The notes under the pieces were generated by a model. It ran no database searches, was not told where the DNA came from, and saw only the letters and a program-made list of their open reading frames with translations. This document shows, piece by piece, positions 56,745 through 64,000 of a stretch of DNA of 64,000 nucleotides. A program made the translations under genes and the position numbers. The DNA comes from Paenibacillus sp. JZ16. Lineage in GTDB: Bacteria > Bacillota > Bacilli > Paenibacillales > Paenibacillaceae. The stretch is from NCBI RefSeq assembly GCF_015326965.1, contig NZ_CP017659.1, forward strand, positions 3,162,001 through 3,226,000, read 5' to 3'. Position 1 is the stretch's first letter. The number at the start of each line of letters is the position of its first letter.

Positions 56745-57872
56745 TTATATATGTGCAGCAGTTGACTGTTGCTCCATTAACAGCCGATAGGATTCCAGCC
56801 GTGCATTGTAATCACTTACCGGCGTGACGATCAGGAACTCGTCACACCGATACTGCTCTGCCATATGCTGCAGTCTGTTTCGCACACTTGCAGGCGTGCC
56901 GATGATTAGCCGCTGGGATGGGCCTGACGAATCGGAACCAGACGGGGCCGGATCTCCGGATTCTGACGCTGAATTGCCTTGAGGATCCCCGTCATGGATC
57001 GTGGCTGCTGTTCTGCCACTGGAATGTGTATCGCCGCCGCCCCCACCAACTTCTGCTTGTCCGATCGCAGCCAAGACTGTGCTTTGTTCATGATCGGCCG
57101 TTTCCTTACGGCCCGTCGGTACGCTGCCCTGCCCTGGTCGGGGTATCTCCGCGGCAAGCTTCTGCGCCTGTTCCTCCGTCGCCGCGCATACCACGCTTAC
57201 CGCCACCATGGTGCGCGGTTCTTGCAGAAAAGCGTTTGGTCGATAGGCTTCCCTGTAAGATTGGAGAACTTCCGCCCCGTCCGTATCGCTCATAAACTGG
57301 CCGAATACATAGCCCGTACCGAATTCAGCCGCATAACCCGCACTCTTCGTATTCGTGCCGAGCATCCACATTACGGGCGGGGTTGCGGGCACCGGCTTCG
57401 CAGCCACTGGCACGTCTTCGTAGCGATACCGATCCTCCAGCAGTTCGGTTAATGCCCGAATCCGCTGCGGCAAATCCGCCACATGACCCAGGAAATTTCC
57501 GCTGAGCGCCTTGCTCGTATGCGCCGAACCTCCCGGCGCCCGCCCAATCCCGAGATCGATGCGTCCGGGATACAGCGCTGCAAGCATGCGGAAATTCTCC
57601 GCAACCTTCAGCGGGCTGTAGTGGGGCAGCAGCACGGCCCCGGAGCCGAGCCGAATGCGCTTTGTCCTAGCGCCGATATGGGATAGCAAAATCTCGGGCG
57701 ATGCACAGGACAGATGCTCCAGATCATGGTGCTCTGCCGCCCAGTAGCGCCCGTAGCCCCATGCTTCCGCATTCTGAGCCAATATCACCGCTTGCTGCAA
57801 GGCTTCTTCGAACGTACTCTCTCCAAAACGCGGAACCAGATCAAGCACGCTCAGCTTCAATTGGTTATTCAT
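56745..57872 (-). CDS. LLM-class flavin oxidoreductase with low-complexity insert
   Basis: A luciferase-like flavin monooxygenase (FMN or F420 TIM-barrel) of 375 residues. The family core is clear: LSVLDLVPRFG, WAAEHHDLEHLSCASPEI, RIDLGIGRAPGG and VMWMLGTNTKSAGYAAEFGTGYVFGQF. Between residues about 246 and 320 an added stretch rich in Gly, Ser, Asp and Pro (including GGGGGDTHSSG) interrupts the C-terminal part; homologues are normally near 330-340 residues. The frame is open, and the conserved LIIGTPASVRNRL follows. AAAGGGGG precedes the ATG. Confidence 0.88.
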   Translation of the reverse strand: MNNQLKLSVLDLVPRFGESTFEEALQQAVILAQNAEAWGYGRYWAAEHHDLEHLSCASPEILLSHIGARTKRIRLGSGAVLLPHYSPLKVAENFRMLAALYPGRIDLGIGRAPGGSAHTSKALSGNFLGHVADLPQRIRALTELLEDRYRYEDVPVAAKPVPATPPVMWMLGTNTKSAGYAAEFGTGYVFGQFMSDTDGAEVLQSYREAYRPNAFLQEPRTMVAVSVVCAATEEQAQKLAAEIPRPGQGSVPTGRKETADHEQSTVLAAIGQAEVGGGGGDTHSSGRTAATIHDGDPQGNSASESGDPAPSGSDSSGPSQRLIIGTPASVRNRLQHMAEQYRCDEFLIVTPVSDYNARLESYRLLMEQQSTAAHI

Positions 57873-57982
57873 GCAATCCCCCTTTCCGTCAGCATTTCAA
57901 CTTCCTATAGAATAAAATGCATGCTCATTAGCAGGTGGTAGCTGATCCATTATCAACGCAACCACACACCTGCTCGCCGCTG

Positions 57983-59398
57983 TTAATCCAAATCGTAGAT
58001 CGAGCCTACCTTGAGGCCATACAGCTCGTTGTAGATTTTTTCGGCAAAAGCGTCCGTCATGCCCGCGATATAATCAATCACCATATGCTCCCATGTCCAG
58101 ATCGGCTGCGCCCGCTTCTGGTCCGCTTCATAGCGCTGAAGCCAGTCGGAAGGAATGATCGCCGTAGAGGCAACAGGATCGAGAAAAGCATCCCACAGGC
58201 GCTTGATGATCCATTCGCTGCGCTTCTGCAGGCGCTGCACCCGCAGGTCGCGAATCATGGTCACCCAGGCAAAACTCTTCAGGACGCTAACCGTACGCAG
58301 CATATCCTCGTCTTCCACGCCGTCTTTGACAAACGTCACCTTTTTCCAATCCCCGTTCGTAATCACGCCCAAGCTGCCTACAAACAGGCTGACCCAGTAG
58401 GCCTTGACCTCCCGTCGGGTACGGGAATAGTCATTCTCGCAGGTCGGCATTTTCTCGTTCCAAATTTTCAGAAACTCGTCCAGCACCAAATCCACTTTCG
58501 GTTGGATCTGCTCCTTGGTCCATCCCTTCCATACCTCGTCTTCCAGCGTCATGATCTTCTGCACGATCAGTTTGTTCAAGTGACTGTCCCGCAAAAAGTG
58601 TTCATGCACCTCGATCTTCCCGGCTTTGATGCCATCTTCCAGATCATGCGCGGAATAGGCGATGTCATCGCAAAGATCCATCAGCTGCGCTTCGAGCGTT
58701 CGATGCGTGCCGGGAATTTGCCACTCCTTCCGGATATGGGAGATGTATTCCCATTCATGCCGGTACATCCCCTTGTGATTATCCAACCCGGAGAACGGAT
58801 ATTTATTGATGCCAAGCAGCACTGCATCGGACAGATTGAGTCCGTTGACGTTCTCTCTTTTCTCCAAAAACATGATCAGCCGAAAATTGTGCGCATTCCC
58901 TTCAAAATGCTCATATTTACGCCGCATCGCTTGTTGTACCTCAGCTGCCTGCTCCGGCGTCGGCGTGCCCGGCTGACGTGTCAGCTCCTTCTCGGTCCTC
59001 CGGTCGATATGCTTCTCCAAAATGCCCTGCAGCACCTCTTCGCCCTTATGACCGAATGGGGGATGCCCAAAATCATGCGCGATCGCCGCGCATTCCACCA
59101 CCTCGGGGTCTATCATCAGCCCGGCGTTCTCCGCCTGTTCCGGCATCACTTCAGGGTAATTGCGGGTCAGGCTTCGCGCTGCTTCACGCGCAATCTGTGC
59201 AACCTCAAGCGAATGCGTTAAGCGCGTCCGGTAATAATCGCCGGTGCCGGCACCGAATACCTGTGATTTTCCTTGCAACCGGCGGAACGTCGGCGAATGG
59301 ATCAGGCGCGAATAATCCCGCTCGTAAACCGCACGCGAAGCATCCGACTTCGTTTGCTCCGGATATTGGCGATGCTCTCTAAGCTCCTTCAGTGTCAT
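57983..59398 (-). CDS. dgt: Deoxyguanosinetriphosphate triphosphohydrolase (dGTPase)
   Basis: An HD-domain enzyme that splits dNTPs into nucleoside and triphosphate, of 471 residues. The metal-binding motif is AIAHDFGHPPFGHKGEEVL, preceded by RTRLTHSLEVAQIAREAAR and followed by LCDDIAYSAHDLEDGIKAG, the standard order. AGGAG precedes the ATG at 59398. It may limit dNTP pools in non-replicating cells. Confidence 0.93.
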   Translation of the reverse strand: MTLKELREHRQYPEQTKSDASRAVYERDYSRLIHSPTFRRLQGKSQVFGAGTGDYYRTRLTHSLEVAQIAREAARSLTRNYPEVMPEQAENAGLMIDPEVVECAAIAHDFGHPPFGHKGEEVLQGILEKHIDRRTEKELTRQPGTPTPEQAAEVQQAMRRKYEHFEGNAHNFRLIMFLEKRENVNGLNLSDAVLLGINKYPFSGLDNHKGMYRHEWEYISHIRKEWQIPGTHRTLEAQLMDLCDDIAYSAHDLEDGIKAGKIEVHEHFLRDSHLNKLIVQKIMTLEDEVWKGWTKEQIQPKVDLVLDEFLKIWNEKMPTCENDYSRTRREVKAYWVSLFVGSLGVITNGDWKKVTFVKDGVEDEDMLRTVSVLKSFAWVTMIRDLRVQRLQKRSEWIIKRLWDAFLDPVASTAIIPSDWLQRYEADQKRAQPIWTWEHMVIDYIAGMTDAFAEKIYNELYGLKVGSIYDLD

Positions 59399-59731
59399 TT
59401 ATCCCACTCCTGTTTTATCTGTATAGGGTCGATTCGGAATCGTTCGTTCTTTAGATTATATGCCATCCGGCAGCTGAAAGAAAAATATGATTCCCAAGTA
59501 AACCCGTTCCTCCTTGTATACCCGAATTGTCACATCGGCTATCCGCTAGGCACGATATTCCCGTCAAGGTGGTAGATGGAGTAAATCATTAAAAAGATTC
59601 TTTGCAATCTCCACTACGCTATTTCGCACCCTCAGGAGGCAGAAGCATCAATAATTCCTCCATTATGCAAAAACGCCAAGCGCTTATAGGATTAACACAA
59701 GACCTGTGCGCACATTCTTGCTACGTTGATA

Positions 59732-59745
59732 GGTAAGCGCTGTCA
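59732..59745 (+). promoter_or_regulatory. Candidate cre (CcpA) site before the alginate lyase
   Basis: GGTAAGCGCTGTCA matches the catabolite-response consensus at 12 of 14 positions. It lies about 80 bp upstream of the lyase start, a position suited to carbon-catabolite repression. No convincing -35/-10 pair was identified in the rest of the 59399-59825 gap. Confidence 0.45.
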
Positions 59746-59825
59746 TTCGCTTGTTGAAGCGCAAACCGGAAAGGAGGGAAATGATATTTCATAAGGGTTT
59801 TCACCATTATACGGGAGGGATTGCT

Positions 59826-61145
59826 GTGAAACGAAGGCATGCTTTTTCGAAAAAACTAACGTTCTGCCTGCTCAGTGCAGCCATACTGTTTGCTCCTCTG
59901 TTTGAAGGACACGGATTGGCCGCCGGAGAGAGCCAATACTCGGCTTCCGCAACGGCAAGCAGCTACGACTCTCGCTGTGCTTGCAATGCTACGAAAGCGG
60001 TGGACGGCAGTCTTAGCACACGCTGGTCCGGCGAAGGCGACGGCACTTGGCTGAGGCTGGATCTAGGATCTGTCAACCCGGTTTCAATGGTTAAAATCGC
60101 GTTTTACAACGGAGATTCGCGAACCTTCACCTTCGATATTCAAACCTCAACCGATGGCTCCAACTGGATTCAAGCACGGAACGCTGTCACTAGCGCTCAA
60201 AACAACCAGCTGCAATCCTTCTCCATCCCCGTCGCGGAAGCCCGGTATGTACGCATTGTGGGCTACGGCAACACCTCAAATGACTGGAACAGTTATACGG
60301 AGGTCGAAATATGGGGAGGCACTGCGGATGGAGGAGGCGGAACCCTTGACCCGGCTAAACCCCCTTCGGGCAATTTTGACCTAACCAAGTGGAAAATCAC
60401 CCTGCCCGACGCGTCCGAGATCCAGGCCGGATCACTCGCCAGCGGGTATGTGCATCCGAATTGGTTCTATACCGATCCCGTCACCGGCGGCATGGTATTT
60501 ACATCGCCTAATATCGGTGAGACCACCACGAACAGCACCTACACCCGCTCCGAGCTTCGTGAAATGTTGAATCCGTCGACGAACAGCGCCTCCTCATGGG
60601 CCAACAACTGGGTAACCTCTACTTCCTCCCCATCCATAAAATCTCAGGCAGGCGGCGTGGACGGAACGATGAATGCTACCTTAAGGGTGGATCATGTCTC
60701 CGTCAGCGGGAATGAAGCCGATAAAATCGGCCGCGTCGTGGTCGGGCAAATCCATGGCCCAAGCACCGAACCGATACGGCTCTATTACCACAAGCGTCCT
60801 TCGGACAGCAAGGGTGCCGTTTATTTTGGAACCGATGACCTGGACAACAGCAACACCTGGGTGAACATTCTCGGCGGACCGAACCAGCTAAATCCTGCAA
60901 ACGGCATTGCCCTTGGCCAGAAATGGAGCTATGAAATCAAGGTGACCGGGCTTCTTATGACAGTGAAAATAACCCCTGAGGGCGAATCGGCCACCACGGT
61001 GACGCATACCCTCCCTAGCGGTTATAACGATAAGTATCTGTACTTCAAAGCCGGCGTCTACAACCAAAACAAATCGGATACCTCCCCTGATCAATCCGAT
61101 CATGTCAAAGCCACTTTCTTCTCTCTAACGCACGTGCACCCCTAA
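59826..61145 (+). CDS. Secreted alginate lyase: F5/8C CBM plus PL7
   Basis: A secreted polysaccharide lyase of 439 residues from the GTG at 59826. The signal peptide KLTFCLLSAAILFAPLF is probably cleaved after GLAAG. Residues 30-150 form an F5/8-type-C-like carbohydrate-binding domain (STRWSGEGDGTWLRLDLG). The C-terminal PL7 domain has the three family motifs RSELREM (about residue 241), QIHG (about 307) and YFKAGVYNQ (about 405). The GTG is chosen over upstream ATG codons because GGAGG lies 7 nt before it and it yields a normal signal peptide. The next gene is also secreted and carries a similar CBM. Confidence 0.9.
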   Translation: MKRRHAFSKKLTFCLLSAAILFAPLFEGHGLAAGESQYSASATASSYDSRCACNATKAVDGSLSTRWSGEGDGTWLRLDLGSVNPVSMVKIAFYNGDSRTFTFDIQTSTDGSNWIQARNAVTSAQNNQLQSFSIPVAEARYVRIVGYGNTSNDWNSYTEVEIWGGTADGGGGTLDPAKPPSGNFDLTKWKITLPDASEIQAGSLASGYVHPNWFYTDPVTGGMVFTSPNIGETTTNSTYTRSELREMLNPSTNSASSWANNWVTSTSSPSIKSQAGGVDGTMNATLRVDHVSVSGNEADKIGRVVVGQIHGPSTEPIRLYYHKRPSDSKGAVYFGTDDLDNSNTWVNILGGPNQLNPANGIALGQKWSYEIKVTGLLMTVKITPEGESATTVTHTLPSGYNDKYLYFKAGVYNQNKSDTSPDQSDHVKATFFSLTHVHP

Positions 61146-61242
61146 CATCCACTAGCCTAATTCCATCTCAGAGCAGTCAAACGACGGCTTCCCGGTTTCT
61201 TAAACGAACTTCATGCACCCATATTGAAAAGCGAGGGATGAT

Positions 61243-64000
61243 ATGTTGAAAAAGCAACTTAACCGGATCTCATGCCTGATCCTCTGCCTTTTGGTCGTAA
61301 TGAGCGTCATGGTTTCACCAGCGCAGCTTATGGCCGTATCGGCACAACCTGCGGCAGAGGTTGATCTTGCGGATGAATCTTTTGCATCGAATTCCGATCC
61401 CCTGCCGGAACCAGAAGGGCCGGATATTCTCTTCTTCTCCGATAATTTTGATTCGGAGCGCTACGGAACCGCGGGTGGTGTCGTCGTTCCCCTGCCCTGG
61501 GTTCAGACCGGAGAAGGCGGAAGCAAAGCCAAAACTTCCGTATCCAGCAGCGCGCCGTCCACGCCAAACCTTATGAAGATCGATGTAACCGACTCGGTCT
61601 ATCTGCCTGTCAATACGACGGGGTATGGCAACATCAAGTTAAGCTATTATACAAGAGCTTCATCCTATGTCAGCGGAAGCATTGTGGCCGAGTGGTCCGG
61701 TGACGGCGGAGCGACCTGGAGCACGCTGGAGGAGTTTAAACTGGCCCCGGGAACGCCCGAAGCGCCGCGCAGCGAATCCAACACGCTGAAAACCTGGATG
61801 CTGCCTCCGGAAGCCAACAGTAACCCAAATGTACGAATCCAGTTCCGGGTAGGTGATCCGATGAACGCGAATATGTACATCGACAGCGTCTCGCTGTCGG
61901 GCCAGGCCATCCCCGGCATTCCGCCTGCGGTCGATCCCGTGCCTGAACCCCCGCCGACCGAAACCGGCCCATACCCTGCTCCGGAAGGCGTAACCCTTTA
62001 TGAGGACGTTTTGATCGGCAAAGCCGGCGACCGGGACCTCTATACGTCCATCGCTGTTCCGAGCACGCCGCCAGCCAAGCCTATGCCGGTCATGATCTAC
62101 ATTCACGGCGGAGGTTGGAATAAAGGCGACCGCAAAAACGCCCTCGGCAGCATCTGCAACTATGTCCTTAAACGCGGGTACATCGGCGTATCCTTAAGCT
62201 ACCGCCTAACCCCCGAAGCGCCTTACCCGGCCCAAATTCAAGACGTGAAGCTGGCTATCCGGTATTTGCGCGCCCATGCCGAGCAGTACCACATCGATCC
62301 GAGTCGCATCGGCGTTTGGGGAACTTCGGCGGGAGGGCATCTCGCTTCCCTCCTGGGAACGACCGGAGACCTGACCAAGGAGGATACGGTTACGCTGGAT
62401 ACCGGAGATACGGTTCATCTGCCCGATATCGAAGGCGCAGGAGGCTGGCCGGAATACTCCACCAAGGTGCAGGCTGTGGTGGACTGGTACGGACCAGCCG
62501 ATTTCACGACCGATTTTGCCGACCGCTACAGCTCGGTCACAAAGCTGCTCGGCGGGCATAACGCCCTGTCCGTTCCGATTGAAGCACGGCTTGCCATGCC
62601 GGGAACGTATGCCACTCCTGATGATCCGCCGTTCTGGATCCGCCATGGAGATGCGGATGCCACCATTCCCTACACGGACAGTGTCACATTCGCAGATCAG
62701 TTGACGGCCGCCGGAGTGCCGGTTGTGGATTTTGAGATCGTGCCCAGCCAGGGCCACGGTTTTACCGGAGAAGCCAAGGCAATCGCGGATGCCGAAGCTT
62801 GGTCCTTCATGGATCAGCACGTAAAAAATTTGGACGTAACGACACCGATCCTCTACAAGGACGGCTACACGCCGCCTGATCCAACGAATCCTACAAATCC
62901 AACCAATCCGACGGACCCGACCGAACCTACAGATCCCGATCCCTCTCCGGGCGTTCCCGTTGAGGTTGGCCGTTTGGGCCCTACAGACGATGCTCTGATC
63001 GACAGCTCCAAACCTGATACAAATATCAACTCGGCTACAGGCACAAGTTTCGGACTTCTCAGCGTTTCATCCGGTACAACCAACAAAAAAGTTGTCTATT
63101 TCAAATTCGATGCTTCCACCCTGAGCGATCCGGAATACCGCTACGAATTTCAGGTCGCTGCAAAAAAAGGCACCAGCAACACGGATCTAGAACTCTCCCT
63201 TTATGGAATCGAGGACACGGCTTGGAGCGAAAACGATCTTACCTGGAACAATGCGCCCGTGAACAGCCTCGATCCGACCGCTTATGTTGGATCGTTTACG
63301 GTAAAGGCCGAGAATAGCGGGCGTCCGGAGGTGTACAGCGTCGATGTGACGGACTATGTCCGCAGTCGTCTTGCGAATGGCAGCGTATCTTTTCTCCTTG
63401 CGGATGCGGCCCATACCGGTGTCAGCGTCAATATCTATACCAAGGAAGCCAACGGCTCCAGCAATCCAAGGCCTGTGTTGGTCGTAAGCGAGTTGGTGGA
63501 TTCCAGTCAGGATACGACGCCGCCGTCCTGGCCGGACGGAAGCCGTCTGTCCGTCAGCAGTATCGGCGAAGATTATGTGCACCTGGCATGGCCTTCGGCG
63601 GAAGACAACAAGTTGGTTGCGAAGTATAACGTTTATCAAAACGATGTCAAAGTAACGGAGTTGGGCACCGACATCACCCGCTATGAAACGGAAGGACTGT
63701 CTCCGCACACGGAGTACAGCTATAAGGTCGAGGCCGTGGATGCCGCCGGAAACGTCAGTCCGGTTCCGCTAACGTCATCAGTTACGACGCTTAGTGCTCC
63801 CTTAGCGCCTTGGCCTGTGGCCTCCGTCACGGCAAGCGGCAGCGACGGCAACATCGAGGATAATACCCTGGACCAGAATTTGTACACCCGCTGGTCTGCC
63901 GCCGGCGACGGTCCGTGGATCATGTACGATCTCGGCGAGGCCCGGGACATCGGTTACCTGGGCATTGCCTTCTATAAAGGGGACGTTCGCGCTACGGAGA
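61243..64000 (+). CDS. Multidomain secreted esterase, truncated by the window end
   Basis: Open from the ATG at 61243 (GAGGG 5 nt upstream) to the window edge, 919 codons. Order: signal peptide (residues 1-~35); a jelly-roll-like domain (~50-220); an alpha/beta-hydrolase esterase (~245-530) with HGGGW (oxyanion), GTSAGGH (nucleophile Ser near 362) and a C-terminal DADATI...GHGF pair supplying acid and His; a Pro/Thr-rich linker (DPTNPTNPTNPTDPT); a DNRLRE/CBM96-like domain (~572-745); an FN3 domain (~756-850); and the start of an F5/8C-type CBM (LYTRWSAAGDGPWIMYDLG) like the one in the lyase upstream. The family suggests carbohydrate deacetylation. The true C-terminus is not seen. Confidence 0.85.
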   Translation, partial: MLKKQLNRISCLILCLLVVMSVMVSPAQLMAVSAQPAAEVDLADESFASNSDPLPEPEGPDILFFSDNFDSERYGTAGGVVVPLPWVQTGEGGSKAKTSVSSSAPSTPNLMKIDVTDSVYLPVNTTGYGNIKLSYYTRASSYVSGSIVAEWSGDGGATWSTLEEFKLAPGTPEAPRSESNTLKTWMLPPEANSNPNVRIQFRVGDPMNANMYIDSVSLSGQAIPGIPPAVDPVPEPPPTETGPYPAPEGVTLYEDVLIGKAGDRDLYTSIAVPSTPPAKPMPVMIYIHGGGWNKGDRKNALGSICNYVLKRGYIGVSLSYRLTPEAPYPAQIQDVKLAIRYLRAHAEQYHIDPSRIGVWGTSAGGHLASLLGTTGDLTKEDTVTLDTGDTVHLPDIEGAGGWPEYSTKVQAVVDWYGPADFTTDFADRYSSVTKLLGGHNALSVPIEARLAMPGTYATPDDPPFWIRHGDADATIPYTDSVTFADQLTAAGVPVVDFEIVPSQGHGFTGEAKAIADAEAWSFMDQHVKNLDVTTPILYKDGYTPPDPTNPTNPTNPTDPTEPTDPDPSPGVPVEVGRLGPTDDALIDSSKPDTNINSATGTSFGLLSVSSGTTNKKVVYFKFDASTLSDPEYRYEFQVAAKKGTSNTDLELSLYGIEDTAWSENDLTWNNAPVNSLDPTAYVGSFTVKAENSGRPEVYSVDVTDYVRSRLANGSVSFLLADAAHTGVSVNIYTKEANGSSNPRPVLVVSELVDSSQDTTPPSWPDGSRLSVSSIGEDYVHLAWPSAEDNKLVAKYNVYQNDVKVTELGTDITRYETEGLSPHTEYSYKVEAVDAAGNVSPVPLTSSVTTLSAPLAPWPVASVTASGSDGNIEDNTLDQNLYTRWSAAGDGPWIMYDLGEARDIGYLGIAFYKGDVRATE

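Overview
The window looks like the chromosome of an endospore-forming member of the Bacillota, most likely Paenibacillus or a close relative. The evidence is strong AGGAGG-type ribosome binding sites, T-box leaders, a CIRCE element, an H-type small acid-soluble spore protein, bacterial Ku with a split LigD, and moderate GC content. The stretch from groEL to tsaE keeps a gene set that in Bacillus subtilis sits together (groESL, tat, moaC, ydiF, tsaD/gcp, rimI, tsaB, tsaE). Extra cargo is inserted: an RNA-repair cassette between groES and tatC, and leuA with its leader between ydiF and tsaD.

Layout. 1-2400: remains of a broken gene, then a MerR regulator facing an Old Yellow Enzyme, each driven by a 19-bp-spacer promoter carrying the same dyad. 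2433-4526: groEL and groES under a HrcA/CIRCE promoter. 4779-11844: an RNA-repair locus with Pnkp (kinase-phosphatase-ligase), Hen1 (RNA 3'-end 2'-O-methyltransferase) and an RlaP-like nucleotidyltransferase on the minus strand, facing two WYL-domain regulators. 11986-14966: tatC, tatA, mogA/moaB, moaC and 5-formyl-THF cyclo-ligase. 15127-15709: five 110-bp tandem repeats in front of the ABC-F gene ydiF. 17751-18010: a dense DnaA-box cluster. 18193-20730: leuA behind two tandem leucine T-boxes and a consensus promoter. 20737-23608: tsaD-rimI-tsaB-tsaE (tRNA t6A).

23828-29840: an epoxide hydrolase, then a spore DNA-protection and repair neighbourhood: sspH with a partner behind a sigma-G-like promoter, ku, ligase, AEP polymerase and a convergent SPL-like radical SAM gene. 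A MITE-like element lies in front of ku, and a second copy lies in front of gltB. 30067-37816: TetR, serine hydrolase, YitT, cardiolipin synthase, M23 peptidase plus bactofilin, and an ABC transporter. 37930-41264: two small XRE repressors, each sharing a divergent region with another gene (a zinc-ribbon miniprotein, a PilZ-like protein). All promoters there carry the same GATACAnnnTGTATC operator, and the operators upstream of each XRE gene are paired 34 bp apart.

41587-59398: gltB, YhgE/Pip with a TetR regulator, a UgtP/MGDG-type glycosyltransferase, an MBL hydrolase, a SleB-like hydrolase, ThpR, a D-2-hydroxyacid dehydrogenase, an alkyltransferase-like (ATL) protein, a TRM11-like methyltransferase, an LLM oxidoreductase with a low-complexity insert, and dGTPase. 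59826-64000: secreted polysaccharide degradation, with a CBM-PL7 alginate lyase followed by a multidomain secreted esterase cut off by the window end.

The most interesting loci are the Pnkp-Hen1-RlaP cassette with two WYL regulators, the repeat array containing ribosome-binding-site-equipped mini-ORFs, the twin XRE regulon, and the tandem T-box leader. No tRNA, rRNA or CRISPR array was recognised.
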